Below are positions 22,993 to 35,303 of a stretch of DNA of 64,000 bases, one piece after another. The position numbers and the translations under genes were made by a program. Each line of letters starts with the position of its first letter. Position 1 is the first letter of the stretch. The stretch comes from Gambelia wislizenii (Eukaryota; Chordata; Lepidosauria; Squamata; Crotaphytidae): positions 76,766,001 to 76,830,000 of the forward strand of contig JAUMIR010000003.1 of the NCBI GenBank assembly GCA_030847615.1, given 5' to 3'. The notes beneath the pieces were generated by a model. It was not told the origin of the DNA, did not search any database, and worked only from the letters and a program-made list of their open reading frames with translations.

Positions 22993-23211
22993 GTGACTGG
23001 ATTTGGTATCCACGGATTTAAGTATTCACAGCTTGAAAATATTCTTTAAAAAATAATAATCCAAAAAGCAAACCTTGATTTTGTCACCTTATATAAGGGA
23101 CAGCATTTTGCTATGCCAGTGCATATAATAGGATTTGAGTATTCATAGATTTTGGTATCCACGGGGGGTCCTGGAACCAAACCCCAGCGAATATGAAGGG
23201 ACAACTTTACT
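22993..23211 (-). mobile_element. Tigger-type MITE, diverged
   Basis: It shares the interior (GGTATCCACGGATTT, AAAAGCAAACCTTGATTTTG, ATTTTGGTATCCACGGGGGG) with the 20139 element in opposite orientation. The ends are decayed. Confidence 0.75.
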
Positions 23212-23230
23212 GGGTGGCATCTTTTTAGTG

Positions 23231-23266
23231 ACATGCATGCATGCATGTGTATCACATGCATGCATA
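23231..23266. repeat. (ATGC)n simple repeat
   Basis: ACATGCATGCATGCATG and CACATGCATGCATATG, self-complementary tetranucleotide runs. Confidence 0.9.
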
Positions 23267-25160
23267 TGTCTCTTTTTGGATGGGGCACAGAGGACTATTC
23301 TCTAGCCCTTTGTACCACATCCAAAACATCCCCTCCCCAGCGGCTGTCAAGCCCAAGGAGTGGCAGTGGCTGCTTACAAGTAGACAGGGGAGGGGAAGAG
23401 GCAATTCAATGATGATGCAGCTGCTCTGGGCTCCAAGGGGAAGCAAAAGGAGAGTGCATTCCATCTATGATCACACCCTCATTTCTTTCCCTCTCTGAAT
23501 GGAGACAGCTGCTGCTTCATCACTGAAATTGCCCTCCCTTCTTTCCCACTTCATTGGCATGCAGCAGCAGCAGCAGTAGGGGCACCTTCCATGACTTGAC
23601 AGCTGGTGGGCCAGGGAGAGGACACAGAACTGCATGGCTGTTCAATGTATGATCTCAGCCATTGTCTGGAGTGTGGGAGATAAAGATGGCAGCAATCCTC
23701 TTTAAACTGTCCCCCACAAAGTTCTACAAATTATGTATGTATTAACAATCAAAATGGACTTCCATCAATTCACTGTAAAAATATCTTCCTTTTAAATTTC
23801 CAGTTATAATTTGTTCTAGAATCAGTGGAAACAGAGCTCTATTTTGAGGTAGCTTTACTGCAAGCACTACAAACATTATAAGATCTATAAATAATAATAA
23901 AAGTAAATTGTAACTTGACAGTTGTGGTTGCATATCAGAGCCCAGGGCACTATTTTTCTTAGGGCCACCCTAGGCACTTTAAATGCTAAATTTAAATGCT
24001 AAGAATAAATGCTAAATTTCACTATGATTCACCATCCTCATTAGTGGCCAATTTTATAAGGCATGATACAGCCAGAATATACATCTAATTCAATTGCTGG
24101 TCCATCCTAGAGTAGACCAATTGAAGTAATGGGATTTGCATAAATGTTGATTTACCCTCCAGCAATTGATTCAGTGGGTCTGCTCTAGCTGGAACTAGCA
24201 ATTGGTTTTAAGCCTGTTTACTTACTGTGAAAGTTAACCACAGTTGTGATCTGGACCAGTTATGTCGTGCAAATCCTTATTTTCAAAACAACCCTATATT
24301 AACCTTATAATGGGACTGGAGTCAAGGAACAGTCTCTATATCCAAAAATTGTTCAGGCTAGGAAAGGAAGAGAAAAACAGGTTGATCTGAAAGTTCCTTC
24401 CTACCTTTGCAACTTACAAAGATGATAAAGTACTTTTTGCAAATTTGAGAATGGGCTGAAGAATGTTTAGGACTTTCAAGAGCATGTATTGTTTTAGTAG
24501 TCATTTGCAATGACTTCACTCTCTGTGTATGTTTTTTACACACCATCACTTTTTAAAAAAGCCAAGTTTTACTGTTTCAGAAAAGCAGTGACAGCCATCT
24601 TCTAGGGCCATTCTCACTCACAGTGCACCTGAGAAAGAGTGCTGTACCACAACATAGTGTCCTTTATAAGGCATGGCAGGGAGAGGTGTCACTGTCCCCT
24701 CTACTATACAATAAGATAGTAGAAACAGCCATGTTTTCCCTCTACAATGCACTGGGATGCTTTATTATGAAGTGTTTTTCTACATTCCATCACCACTCTT
24801 TGTTTGGTTTTTCCATTGTGCATTAATGACAATGAGAAGTACTCTATGGTAATATTTTTATCTGGGTAGGAACACTGGTACCCAATGGGGCAGCAGGTAT
24901 ATAGAGCAGGTGGTGGCCCTTAGTGTGAAGTGAAGGGAGAGAACTGTTCCAGCCAATACAAGATAATATTTTGATCCAATATAAATACTGCACAATGTAG
25001 TTAATATTTAAAAAAAAAAAAAACCCAACAGGAACAGATGCAGGGGATGCAAATGGCAGAAAGGGGTAAAATGCTTTGCTTTATTGTAAAAAGAAGCAGG
25101 GAGGGGAAGCTAGCTTAGTCCAATAGCACAAAAACAACCCCAACAAGTCCCTTAGAGCCA
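23267..25160. other. Intergenic DNA, no recognised element
   Basis: A mixed stretch with a CAG-rich run near 23560. Short frames only. A poly-A run lies at about 25009-25022. Confidence 0.45.
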
Positions 25161-25440
25161 GAAGAGGCTTTTTAAAGCCTCATGAATATTTAGATTGTCC
25201 TCATGTAAAATATATGACTTTGTGTAAGGATCAAGCGAAGGAGGTGCATGATTTTTTTCTGATTTATGGGCCCAGTGACGGATTATTCATAGCAGAGCAG
25301 CTGTGTGGAAAGATTCATCCACTGCAAAATGTGATTGTACATCAGGCAGTCTGAGGGAACGGAGCTATGACTAATGGCTACTTTACATATAAATGAGAAG
25401 GTTTGTTCTAGGAACTGTTAAAAATATATATAGTCTCTCA
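25160..25440. promoter_or_regulatory. Candidate conserved noncoding element A
   Basis: Non-repetitive, evenly composed sequence with ACGGATTATTCATAGCAG, CATGAATATTTAG and TGACTAATGGC. The homeobox-like ATTA/TAAT cores and absence of repeat hallmarks suggest selected noncoding DNA. This is a judgement of texture, not of alignment. Confidence 0.3.
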
Positions 25441-25897
25441 CTCACTGATGGGGGGCCTGGCCTTTTTGATCTGAGAGGAGTACTGGGACCAGGAAGAAGA
25501 AGGGACTAAAACTTGGTTAGCATCATCAAAATCTGAAACATTGTTAATGAGGACTTGGAAACTAGGGGCAAAATCAACCACTCTCTTTGGCACTGTGCTT
25601 CTGAAGATGCAAAAACTGCAATGGATGACCTTCCTCCTGCAGATTCAACCATCTCAACTAAGAGGGATACAGAGCCAGCAGTGACAGATTTCCCTTATTA
25701 CTTTGTACCACACTAATAAGAGAGGATCCATAATCAAATGAAGCCAAAGCTACAGACTGAATGGTATAGAGGATTCATAGACCACAGGAATCCACAACCA
25801 CAGGTAAGCAGGCCAAAAAGTGTTCAGGGAAGAGGCTGCAGGAAGCGAGGCTGAAGGGAAGCTCATGGCAGACAACAGCACATTGAGAGCACACATG

Positions 25898-26005
25898 ATG
25901 TAGGATTAGCATGCTTGGTTGAACCACCCTGAGTTTAAATCCACACTCAGTTATGTGACCTTGGGCCAGTCATTCTCTCTCAGCCTAACCTAGCCTATAG
26001 AGTAG
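25898..26005 (+). repeat. CORE/MIR-like tRNA-derived SINE, head
   Basis: GTAGGATTAGCATGCTTGG, a degenerate B-box (GAGTTTAAATCCACAC) and TGACCTTGGGCCAGTCATTC, then CTCTCAGCCTAACCTAGCC. No L2-like tail. Confidence 0.6.
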
Positions 26006-27187
26006 TATACAGAGAAAGTAATAAGAAAGAGCATATACCACAAAATGGAAGAAAAAAATGGGGAAATGGAGGCAGCTTGGGTTAAGTGCCATTTGAAAAT
26101 TGATGGGACGTTCTGGTAGTATTGTAGGGGCAGTGTGAGTGAGCTTGTGGACTAGGGTCTCCAGGTCTCAGGGTCTGGGTTCTCTTCTCCAGTTTTCAGG
26201 GTGGAGGAAGAATCTCAGGGTGATGAGTGCTGCCTTGAAAATTATATGCATCTGTGCATTCTTGGCCCACTGGTGTAGCAGCGCTGGTTTGAAGGAGCTA
26301 TTTACTATTGAAAGCAGAGCTTAGACAACTTTCTTGTGTTGGATTACAACTCACATGTGTTGCAATGTGTAAAAGTAATGCTTGTAAAGGTATTAAATAC
26401 AGAGCTGGAAAAGGCTGGATTTTTTTTTTAAAAAAATCATTCAGTGCAGAGCTTGGAAAATGTAATTTACAACCACAGAAATATTTTCAGATTTATTATT
26501 TGAATCACATGTTCTGAGCAACTGTGGTTGATGCATCATGCTTAATGTATTGTGCTTAAATACTAAAATAGTGGATGTATGTAGATTTATGGTTTGGATC
26601 CTGAAATCTCATTAAGAGCTGAAGACTATAAGGTCTGGTACAGCATAGTGGCCTACAATGAGCTACAGGGCTGATTGAACCACAAGACAGGGCTGGTCAT
26701 ACCACCAGACAGGCAACTGATTTTGGGTATGATGAAAGGGCAGTAAATTGTTAGTTATTTCATTTGTTATTGCTATAATTTTACTGACAGGGATAGGGAG
26801 AGGTGCTTATAGAATTTTCTGCCTTCATGTTCCAAAATAATCTGGCTGACTTTGGGACGAAGACATCTTGGCTTGGAAGAGTGTGTGTGTGTGTGGGGGG
26901 GGAAATACCATTTGGTGGCTCCACCTGAGGAAGCAAAATTTCTTGAGCCAACACTGATAAGCAGTATGGATCAAAATAAATCAGCATCATTTTTCAGACT
27001 TCAAAACCCCTCTCAAGCTGCTTCTGCACCTGGCTGGAACAACGGACACAAATTGAATCAAAGCTTCTGGACAGTGTGAGGCAATTACCTCAGAAGCACA
27101 TGCTACAAGATAGCAGCAGAACGTTGAAGAGCTCTGTAGCATGTGACTTGCTCAGTGACCCCTAAGCTAGCCTGCAGTGGAGCACCC
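26006..27187. other. Intergenic DNA, no recognised element
   Basis: Includes a short GT/G run at 26881-26899. Nothing else recognised. Confidence 0.45.
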
Positions 27188-27221
27188 AGTTCCACTTTGA
27201 GTGTTAAAGAAAGATTCAGTT

Positions 27222-27460
27222 GCCAGTCTTGTGTGTGTGTGTTCTGTTTATGCATGCCTTCAAGCTGGTAGTTGACTTATGGCAACCCCATGAATTTAAT
27301 AGGGTTCTCTTAGGCAAGGAATACTCAAAAGATAGTTTTGCCAGTTCCTTTATCAGAAATATAGCACCTGGTATTCATTGGTGGTCTCCCACCCAAGTAC
27401 TAAACAGGGCTGATCCTGCTTAGCTTCCAAGATCAGATGGGATCTGGTGCCTTTAGGCTT
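27222..27460 (-). repeat. 5S rRNA-derived SINE, copy 3
   Basis: In reverse: CAGATCCCATCTGATCTTGG, AAGCTAAGCAGG, TAGTACTTGGGTGGGAGACC, the SINE body and a Bov-B-like tail with a short (CA)n. The 5S-like head is the best kept of the four copies. Confidence 0.87.
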
Positions 27461-27689
27461 GACCACCTTTACATATGGAAAGGGAGGGTCACTATCTTAT
27501 TATTTGCCACAGGCAGCAAAATGTTTTCAGCTGGCCCTAGAATTCACCTGATAAGAACAGGGATAGATCTTAATTACAGACATTACTTCAGATGGAAAGT
27601 GAATGTTTATACCATAGGGAGCCAAGCTATAATTTTGTATATATAATCTTCCCACACTTTTAACCCCCACTTTCCAAATCAATTTCATC

Positions 27690-27900
27690 CCCTTTTCTTT
27701 CATACAAACTGTCTAGACGTTGCAGATGCAGGCAGATGTTGGGCCTGTAATTTATAACAATGGCCTCCAGAAGGCAATTCCAATTTGTTTCACTAATGCT
27801 TTAAGTTACAGCCGCTGAGCTCTCCTGTAAATACTCTTGGTTTATATATTAACTACCATTCTGGGTTTGCTCAGCAAATACTTGCTAACTATAAAGGGAT
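27690..27900. promoter_or_regulatory. Candidate conserved noncoding element B
   Basis: Single-copy texture with TAATTTATAACAATGGCC (SOX-like AACAATGG beside an AT homeobox core), CACTAATGC and GGTTTATATATTAAC. No repeat features. Confidence 0.33.
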
Positions 27901-28189
27901 TCCATTTTTCTTTTGGTTGTGGGTGGAGGTTGGGATGCTATTGTAACATTTTCCAGGTCCAGAATATGGACCTGAACTGGGTAATGTAGATTTCAGCTGC
28001 AGCTCTATGCACACTAATTTAGGATTAAGTCCTTTTAAGATCAGTGGAACCTCTGAGTAGAAACAAGATCAGCATGTAAAACATATACATTGTAGCAAGC
28101 TGAATTTTAACATTTTTGTTACATTTTGTTTTCAAACAAAGTTTTACATCTTGGTCTTATCCCTCTTTCTCATCCTAAATACAGACGAA

Positions 28190-28690
28190 AAAGTGAGTGG
28201 CAGAGACGTTATGGGTATTTATTTGCTTTCCACTTTTCCTTAAAAGCCCACAGCAATGAACAATTCAAAAACAACTGTATTAAAAACAACAGCATCACTA
28301 AGCTGACAGCAGAAGTAAAACTCAGAGCAGCAAAGTAAAACATTAACATTGAAAGGAACAGCAAATAAAATAACCAGCCAAAGATGGCATCAGAATTAAA
28401 CATCTTCATCAAAAATCCTACAGCAGAGTAAAACTACAAGCAGAGTTGATGTGTCTTATGGCCATAAAAAGGAAGGTTTTTACTATTTAGGAGAATGCCA
28501 TTAAAGGAGGAGTAAAAGTGGTCTTCTTCCCTCAGGAAGGAGTTTCAAATCTAGGTAAAGAAGTTTCTTTTACTGCTCCCAAACAGTAAGCAGAGAGAGA
28601 CTGTTCTTGGGGGGGACACCAAGAGTCTGCATTGCAGATCTTAATGAGCAGACAGTTTCCTACAGGCCTTCAGGTAACCTGGTTCCAAAC
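28190..28690 (-). repeat. L2-like LINE 3' UTR remnant
   Basis: An A-rich stretch with repeated AAAACAACAGCA-type words, followed by TTCCCTCAGGAAGGAGTTTC, resembles the reverse of the L2 3' UTR seen at 42181-42500. Diverged; the assignment is tentative. Confidence 0.45.
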
Positions 28691-29230
28691 TGTAAAACAA
28701 TACATACTATAGTTTTGTAGTGGAATAGTATGTGAACAATAGAGTCTTTTCATCAAATGAGAAGCAAACCCATTTATACTTGATTTCAAAATGGCATCTA
28801 AAAGAAGGAAACATACTGCAGCTGGATGCAATGATATGAGGAGGATTTCCTCAGACCCTAAAGCCTCACCTGTGAGGAGGTAAATGGCTTTGTCAGGGAC
28901 TGGGCAAAGTTATTTGTCAGGAATTGGGCAAATGGGAGCATGTTCACAGTGTTGACTGCTGTCTTGTAGATGGAAGGGGAAGTTCCTTTGATTGACAACT
29001 GCTATACATATGGAGCCTTTCCTTGCCTACCCTTGCCCTTACCACAAATTCAGTAACAACACGAGAAGTATCAGACCAAAGGCCTATCTAGTCCAGCATA
29101 CTGTTTCCTACAGTGGCCAACCAGATGTCTCTGGGAAGCCTACAACCAGGTCATGCATTAGCCTTCCACTAGGTTCAGCTGGTTTATTATTGCACATTGG
29201 CTTGCTTTCAAAGTGACTGTTCACTTAAGG
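28691..29230. other. Intergenic DNA, no recognised element
   Basis: GACCAAAGGCCTATCTAGTCCAGCATACTG at 29072-29101 looks like a fragment of a dispersed repeat I cannot name. No gene. Confidence 0.4.
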
Positions 29231-29360
29231 CAGGGTGGGGGAAATATGTGACCTTCCAGAAGTTGCAGGCCCCACCAGCTATAGCCAGCAAAGCCAATAG
29301 TGAGAGATAACAGGAACTGCAGCCCAACGAAGCCTGGATAGCCACACACTTCCCACCCTC
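29231..29360. mobile_element. hAT-like MITE
   Basis: CAGGGTGGGGGAAATATGTG on the left is inverted relative to the right end (reverse complement AGGGTGGGAAGTGTGTGGC). The interior carries AACTGCAGCCCAACGAAGCC, the degenerate core of this MITE type. Confidence 0.55.
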
Positions 29361-29553
29361 TTCTGTACAGGCAGAGAGAGACTGTTCTTTTAAAAGCTCC
29401 ATGACAGGGAGACAGTTCAAAAAGAGCATTCCCCTATCACCACATATCCAATTTCTCTGTATGGGAAAAAGATTGGTTGGTTGAATATTTGCTTATTGTA
29501 CAACAATGAAACTGAATGGAGGTGGGTGAACAGAAACAGTATCAACCAAAATA

Positions 29554-29784
29554 CAGGTCGCCCCCAGTATACGTGGGGATACATTCCCAGACTTACCATG
29601 GATATCTGAAACTGTGGATAATAGCAAACCCTATTGAAATGAGTGACTTCCAGTCCAACTTCTAGCGGAGGCATACCATAGTATCATGCTGGAGGACCTA
29701 GAAAATGCCGACAGGACATATTTTTTTCAGATGTGGATAAGTGAAACCGCAGATACTGTTCCCATGGATATGGGGGTCAACCTG
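29554..29784. mobile_element. Tigger-type MITE, intact ends
   Basis: CAGGTCGCCCCCAGTATACG at the left; the reverse complement of the right end reads CAGGTTGACCCCCATATCCA. TA duplication at 29552-29553 and 29785-29786. 231 bp. Confidence 0.85.
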
Positions 29785-30104
29785 TAATACACATATCACA
29801 AGGAAAACAAATAACTACTGAATATTTTCTTTAAATGAACAATTGTGTAATGATTACTAAGGACTGTAATAACCAGTCCTTACCACAAGGTATGCACACC
29901 ATGATATTATGTAGGTTTTCTTCGGAGAAATCTCCCTGTGTACAGTTGAGTTTACATTATTTACAAGTAAGGGTCAAAAGGTCTGTTGGCACACTATCTA
30001 GAACTCAGTCCTCAATTTGCTTTAAAGTTGGGATCAAAATAAATCACTTATCGATCATGTTTAAACACTGGGGCCAGTGATTCTTCTACCACTATTATAT
30101 ATTT
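29785..30104. other. Intergenic DNA, no recognised element
   Basis: Nothing recognised. Confidence 0.5.
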
Positions 30105-31013
30105 GTCTCTCTCTCTCTCTCTGGCTTTTCTTCGCAAACGAAGATTCAGGAAGGACTCATCCCACATTTTCTGCAAGCGTGCTGATGACTAAAAAAGCCA
30201 AACTGAGATAAACAAGTCCGGTCGCAGAAAGCACAGCAGAAGGTCTTCTTGGGTGATGTTTTCGGGTTGTGATTCTTTCTGCGTTGTTGTTTCTCTTCAA
30301 GACTTGTTCGGTGTGAGTTCTCAAATAAGGCTGCAGCATTGTGGATAGTGCATCTCCATGCCTCCCGATGTGAGACCAGGGTGGACCATTGTTGGTGATC
30401 AATTTGGCCAAGCCTGAGATGTTGTTTCAGGGAGTCCTTGTATCGTTTTTTTGGAGTGCCCCTCTTACGCTGACCTGTGGCGAGTTCACCGTAGAGTACT
30501 ATTTTTGGGAGGCGATGGTCCTCCATCCTATAAATGTGCCCTGCCCAATGCAGCTGTGTTCTCAATATCATGGCCTCAATGCTGGTGATCCCTGCTTGCT
30601 CAAGGACAGCAACATTCGTCACATAGTCAGTCCAGTGTATATTTAGGATTGTGCGTATACAGCGCTGATGAAAGTGTTCGAGGAATCGTAAGTGGTGGCG
30701 ATAGGTGACCCATGTTTTCAGACCTGTAAAGGAGAATAGACAGTACAATGGTTCTATACACATTGATTTTTGTGCTTCGCCTCAGGTGTTTATTACTCCA
30801 GACTCTTTTGTAAAATCTTCCAAATGCGCTATATGCCTTTGCTAATCTGTGATCGATCTCTTTGTCAATCTTGGCATCTGAGGAGATGATGCTTCCCAGG
30901 TAGGTGAACTGCTGGACGGACTTAAGCACAGATTTGCCGACAGCAATGTGGGGATGATGGTGTTTGTCATGTGGTGCAGGCTGGTAAAGGACTTCCATTT
31001 TCTTCAGGTTGAC
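30105..31013 (-). mobile_element. GA-tail LINE, copy 3 (longest)
   Basis: At 909 bp this copy reaches furthest into ORF2. Reading starts VNLKKMEVLYQPAP and includes QQFTYLGSIISSDAKIDKEI, typical of the RT-distal thumb region. Two overlapping frames (30627-30998 and 30146-30763) show one frameshift near 30710. It ends in the C2HC segment FCCAFCDRTCLSQFGFFSH, a stop, the perfect hairpin TCTTCG-TTTG-CGAAGA and a (GA)n tail at 30105-30121. Confidence 0.88.
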
Positions 31014-32184
31014 TTAAAGTGAACCTTGAAATTGGACAACATACTGTTAATACCTCCCAGCTTTTAAGAAGTTTACTGCTACAGGCTGAGAGCATGTACT
31101 TCTAGCAGCAGAGGCAAGGGTGGTAGTGACAAGAAGAAAAAAGGAGTGGTGGGGAGGAAAACAGGAAAAAAGACAGTGGTGACAACCCTCCCCCCCACTC
31201 ACAAAGCTAGGTGTTCAAAAAATAGGTGGTTCAGAGCCAGTTGCCCTCCCATTCTCACCACCATCTCCCAATGTTAGTGCAGAGAGGAATACTACTTTCG
31301 TACTGGACTATTACATGAGTAGTGTGTTGCTATAGGATCCCAGTTACTGTGTAATACTTTGGATAACCCTTTGATTTCTTTTGATGGGGATGTTAACAGC
31401 CCAGGAGTCCTGTCAAAAAGAATGGTAGTTATGTTGTTAGTCCTCTTATTCCCTGCTGCAGTGTATGTGTCCCTGGGGCTCTGGTGTCATTGGTTACTGA
31501 ACAGGAGCATATTCTCATATTTGTGCATGATTACACAAACACTGTCCTTCACTCTGTGCTGGAGTTCCTTGCACTGCTACCATACTGATTCATGCATTTG
31601 CTAGATACCTTTTGTGCTTCCCTAGAGTTCTCTGGAAACTGATTTCATTTCTCATTATTTGGAGGCAGTCTAACATGTTTTGACACATTTGTGATATGTT
31701 TGTACTATATGACTGTTGTTTGTCATATTTTGGCACTTGTGCATGCAGTAATAGAATACAAGGGCTGTTTTTTTTTAATTTACTAACAACAAAATTGTGT
31801 TGTTAGCACTCCTGTTTGTGTTGCTGCAAGAAGGAATCTTGAACCAGGCATTATGGATATCACTACTTCCACATCTCTTTCATGCTCGTCCATCACTTGC
31901 TTCTGAGCTATGCAAACCATAACTCAACCATCTCCATCCTTTCATTGAGCAGAACTGTGGAGCTGTACAGGAGCAAGGTGGGGGACTGAGAATATTATGA
32001 CATCACAAGGATCTTGGTAGCTCGAGTGTACTGTTGTCAAACATTGCTTGGCCTTGTCTCACAATAATTTTTGTAGCCATGCAAATGCTCCTTATGTATC
32101 ATATTTGTGCCTAAAGATATATATAACTAAAATGAGAGTCTCTCACAGTTCTCTCCAAGAGAAGACTCAGCTGTATTAAGTTCC
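31014..32184. other. Intergenic DNA, no recognised element
   Basis: Nothing recognised; short frames only. Confidence 0.45.
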
Positions 32185-32510
32185 TGTAATTCATTTTATT
32201 TGTTTGAGAATTTATGTCTTGCCCTTCAGATGCATAAATGGATCTCAGGAAGGACTACAACAATTAAAATCAACTTTGAAGTACAATAAAATTTCAAACA
32301 CACATTAAAAACAGAAACAGGTATGGCAGGCAAAAATAAAGCTAAAAAAGTGTATGTGGCTGGATAAAAATTTACTGATAAAACAACTGCCTTCCTAAGT
32401 AGGAAGATTTTTGACATCCAGCAAAACACCGTAAGAGAAGGTGACAACTGAGCTTGAGGTCCACAATGTAAATGCAGCCACGCAGAAGGTTCTTCCTTTT
32501 GTTCCCATCA
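32185..32510 (-). repeat. L2-like LINE 3' UTR remnant
   Basis: ATTTATGTCTTGCCCTTCAG, then A-rich sequence and GCAGAAGGTTCTTCC-type ends, parallel the reverse of the L2 3' UTR copies at 42181 and 43698. Diverged. Confidence 0.45.
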
Positions 32511-32715
32511 ATCAAGCCTCTACTGTGTAAGAATCTTTGGTATTTATATTAGCAGAGTAAAATGGACTAGTACTGTGAGTTTATGGATACACATATTTTT
32601 AAAAAGTAACTAGTCTGGATGTGCATAGTATAATAAAAAGAGAAGAGACAATGTTCATAGTTTCAGGAAATCCATTCAAAGGTAGCGCAGGAATGAAACG
32701 CCTAGGTTTGGTTAT

Positions 32716-32943
32716 TTGTTGTTGTTGTGTGCCTTCAAGTTGTTGCCAACATATGGTGACCCTGAGGCGAACATATCCCAGAGTTTTCTTGGCAAGATTT
32801 GTTCAGAGGGGTTTGCCTTTGCCTTCCTCTGAGAATGACTTAGCCAAGGTCACCCAATGGGTTTCCATGGCTGAGTGGGGACTCATCTCTGGTCTCCAGA
32901 GTCATAGTCCAACATCAAACCACTACACCATGCTGGCTCTCAT
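32716..32943 (-). repeat. Sauria-type SINE, full length
   Basis: On plus it runs from a (GTT)n tail and GTGTGCCTTCAAGTTGTTGC through AAGGTCACCCAATGGG to the tRNA-like head CACTACACCATGCTGGCTCT. Complete from head to tail. Confidence 0.9.
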
Positions 32944-33009
32944 TAGATTTATTTATAAAGTCCCTAATGCTGCCTTCTGTCCATAATAAACATGATCCAA
33001 TATGTTTGA

Positions 33010-33110
33010 CTGGCTACCTCCTTCAAGCTCAGGGTGAGCAAAGTGCTGCCCTCCAACTGTTGTTGGACTGCAGCTCTCAGCGTTCTTCACTATTGGCTAT
33101 GCTTGTTAAG
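33010..33110. mobile_element. hAT-like MITE half
   Basis: CTGCCCTCCAACTGTTGTTG, then GACTGCAGCTCTCAGCG and CACTATTGGCTATGC: one arm of the common GGCCCTCCAGATGTTG-type MITE. Confidence 0.5.
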
Positions 33111-34088
33111 CCTGATAAGCCAGTTACAAATTAATGCAGCCTGTAAAACAGATAAAGGAGGACAAAACTTGGGTCACATGGAAAGAAGTCGTCCCTAAAA
33201 TAATCTTAGACTACAAAGTCATTATGGAGAATCAAAGTCTCCATGTAAAATGTTAAGATATGTTGTTAATATAAAAATAAGCATGTACTCTGAAGGGTGA
33301 TACCCACTTGTAAACCACTGTTAACAGTGGAATGAACAGGATAGATCCAGCTGAACCTTAACTGTTCTGCTTTCATTCTGGATAGCCTGTATCTGCCAGT
33401 TGTTTCAAAAGGACCTTCGTGTTTCACAGGCAGGCTTGCATCTTATATATTAGGCAGGAATATTTAAATGGTCATATGTGGATAGATCATTTATAAATAT
33501 CTTTTGGCTTGCATTGGCTCATACTCATGGGCTGATGGAAATCAAGGTAACTGTAGGCCAAAGGGTCCCAATTGAAGCAACAAATTATATATATATATTT
33601 TAAAAAACAGTTGAAACAATCCAGTCATTCTGCATATATTCCAGAAAAAAGCCTGGGAAGAGGAAGAAGACAAGCTGAAGTTGCTGAAGACAGTAGTTTT
33701 GAGAGCTACCCAGTACTGGAAGACTCTGGAAGCAATTCTGCAGAGTGGCTTCTGGCTAGAGTGACTGCAGCAGACAGTAGATCTCTTGGAGCTGAGATGC
33801 CACCACATGTTTAAGGATCTAGCCCCAAAATGTCAAATTGGAGGCTGGTCAGGAAGTATGCAATGCATGGAAACCAGAGAAAGCTTCTGCAATGAAGGTT
33901 TCACAATAGCCACCATAAAGCTAAATGCCACAGTGCTTTTCTCCAAAGAATAATTTATCACTATATGTACAAACTCAACCAAATCTTACCTGGCTGTCTT
34001 AATTAGCTGGCAAGTGTCATGTCATGGGCACACATCATTGCCCTTTCATCACCCAGCATCTTGCCCATGTCCTCATATTGTTCAAACT

Positions 34089-34091
<3 letters not shown>
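33111..34091. other. Intergenic DNA, no recognised element
   Basis: The pair of opposite-strand frames at 33542-33814 carries no domain. Nothing else recognised. Confidence 0.45.
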
Positions 34092-34127
<36 letters not shown>

Positions 34128-34616
34128 CTTTTCTTCGCAAATGAAGATTCAGGAAGGACTCATCCCGCGCTTTCTGCAAGCGCGCTGATGACTAAAAAGG
34201 CCAATCTGAGATAAACAAGTCCGGTTGCAGAAAGCACAGCAGAAGGTTTCCTTGGGTGATGTTACCGGGTTGTGATTCTTTCTGCATTGCCGTTTCTCTT
34301 CAAGACTTGTTTGGCGTGAGTTCTCAAATAAAGCTGCAGCATTGTGGATAGTGTGTCTCCATTCCTCCCAATGTGAGGCCAGGGCGGACCATTGTTGATG
34401 ATCAATTTGGCCGAGCCTGAGATGTTTCAGGGAGTCCTTGTATCGCTTTTTTGGAGCGCCCCTCTTACGCTGACCCATGGCGAGTTCACTGTAGAGTACT
34501 ATTTTTGGGAGGCGATGGTCCTCCATCCTAGAAACATGCCCTGCCCAGCGCAGCTGTGTTCTCAATATCATGGCCTCAATGCTGGTGATCCCTGCTTGCT
34601 CAAGGACAGCAACATT
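34092..34616 (-). mobile_element. 5'-truncated GA-tail LINE, copy 4
   Basis: Minus frame 34149-34643 covers VAVLEQAGITSIEAMIL to the C2HC end, with the last bases of the frame running into flank. The tail is the longest (about 34 nt of CT on plus). Hairpin CTTCA-TTTG-CGAAG has one A.C mismatch. The 5' truncation point lies within a few dozen bases of those of copies 1, 5 and 6. Confidence 0.88.
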
Positions 34617-34687
34617 GATTACAAAAGGACAAACAGGCACCAAGGTAAATTATTATGATCTGCTGTACTTAACACCACAGCAACACT

Positions 34688-34886
34688 AGACCCTTTCACA
34701 CTACACAAATATAGCACTATGACTTAACTGCCATGTCTGCATCCTATGGAATCCTGGAGTTTGTAGTTTGGTGAGCTCTCTGGCAGAGAATTCTAAATAT
34801 TCCTCCCTACACTGGGATTTCATAGGATATTGCTATGGCGGTTAAAGTGTAATCATAGCAATATCACTGTGCCGTGTGGAAAAGCC
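34688..34886. mobile_element. Palindromic MITE, GGGCTTTTCCACAC-type ends
   Basis: The right end reversed reads GGGCTTTTCCACACGGCAC; the left end (AGACCCTTTCACACTACAC) is its diverged partner. The interior CCTATGGAATCCTGGAGTTT and TAACTGCCATG matches the interior of the MITE at 62155 although the ends differ. Confidence 0.6.
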
Positions 34887-35303
34887 CACTGCTTCCCAAC
34901 TCTCCACCCCGCATTCCAGTCTTTGGAATGATTGAAAGGGCTGAGCTGCTCTAAACAGTCATCCTACCACCTTGGAAATGGCTGTGGCTGCAGCAGGCAC
35001 TTTGACCCAATAGGGCAGGTTTACCTTACTGGACCTCCTAGCTCTCTGATGGGTTTTCTGCTCTTTGGCTTGGCAAAAAAAGAAAGAGAATGAGAGGAAG
35101 ACGAAGGAAGGAAAAGGAAAGAAAAGAAAAGGGGAAAGAAAAGCTAAAAAAAAACAACAGAATTACAATATATACATTGGCATAAATCTGAGTATATCCA
35201 GATGTTTACCCTATGAGACATGATGTTTATACTGTGATCATGAATGCATATACCTGGATATAAGTACTTTTCAGTGATCTTGGTGAAACCATTTCCAAAC
35301 ATA
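34887..35303. other. Intergenic DNA, no recognised element
   Basis: Includes a purine-rich run at 35070-35155. Nothing else. Confidence 0.45.

Noticed and set aside
27222..27460. Functional 5S rRNA gene
   Set aside because: Only the head resembles 5S; it continues into a SINE body and LINE-like tail.
30146..30763. 205-codon reading frame as a host gene
   Set aside because: It is the C-terminal part of a LINE ORF present in six copies, with a frameshift and GA tail.
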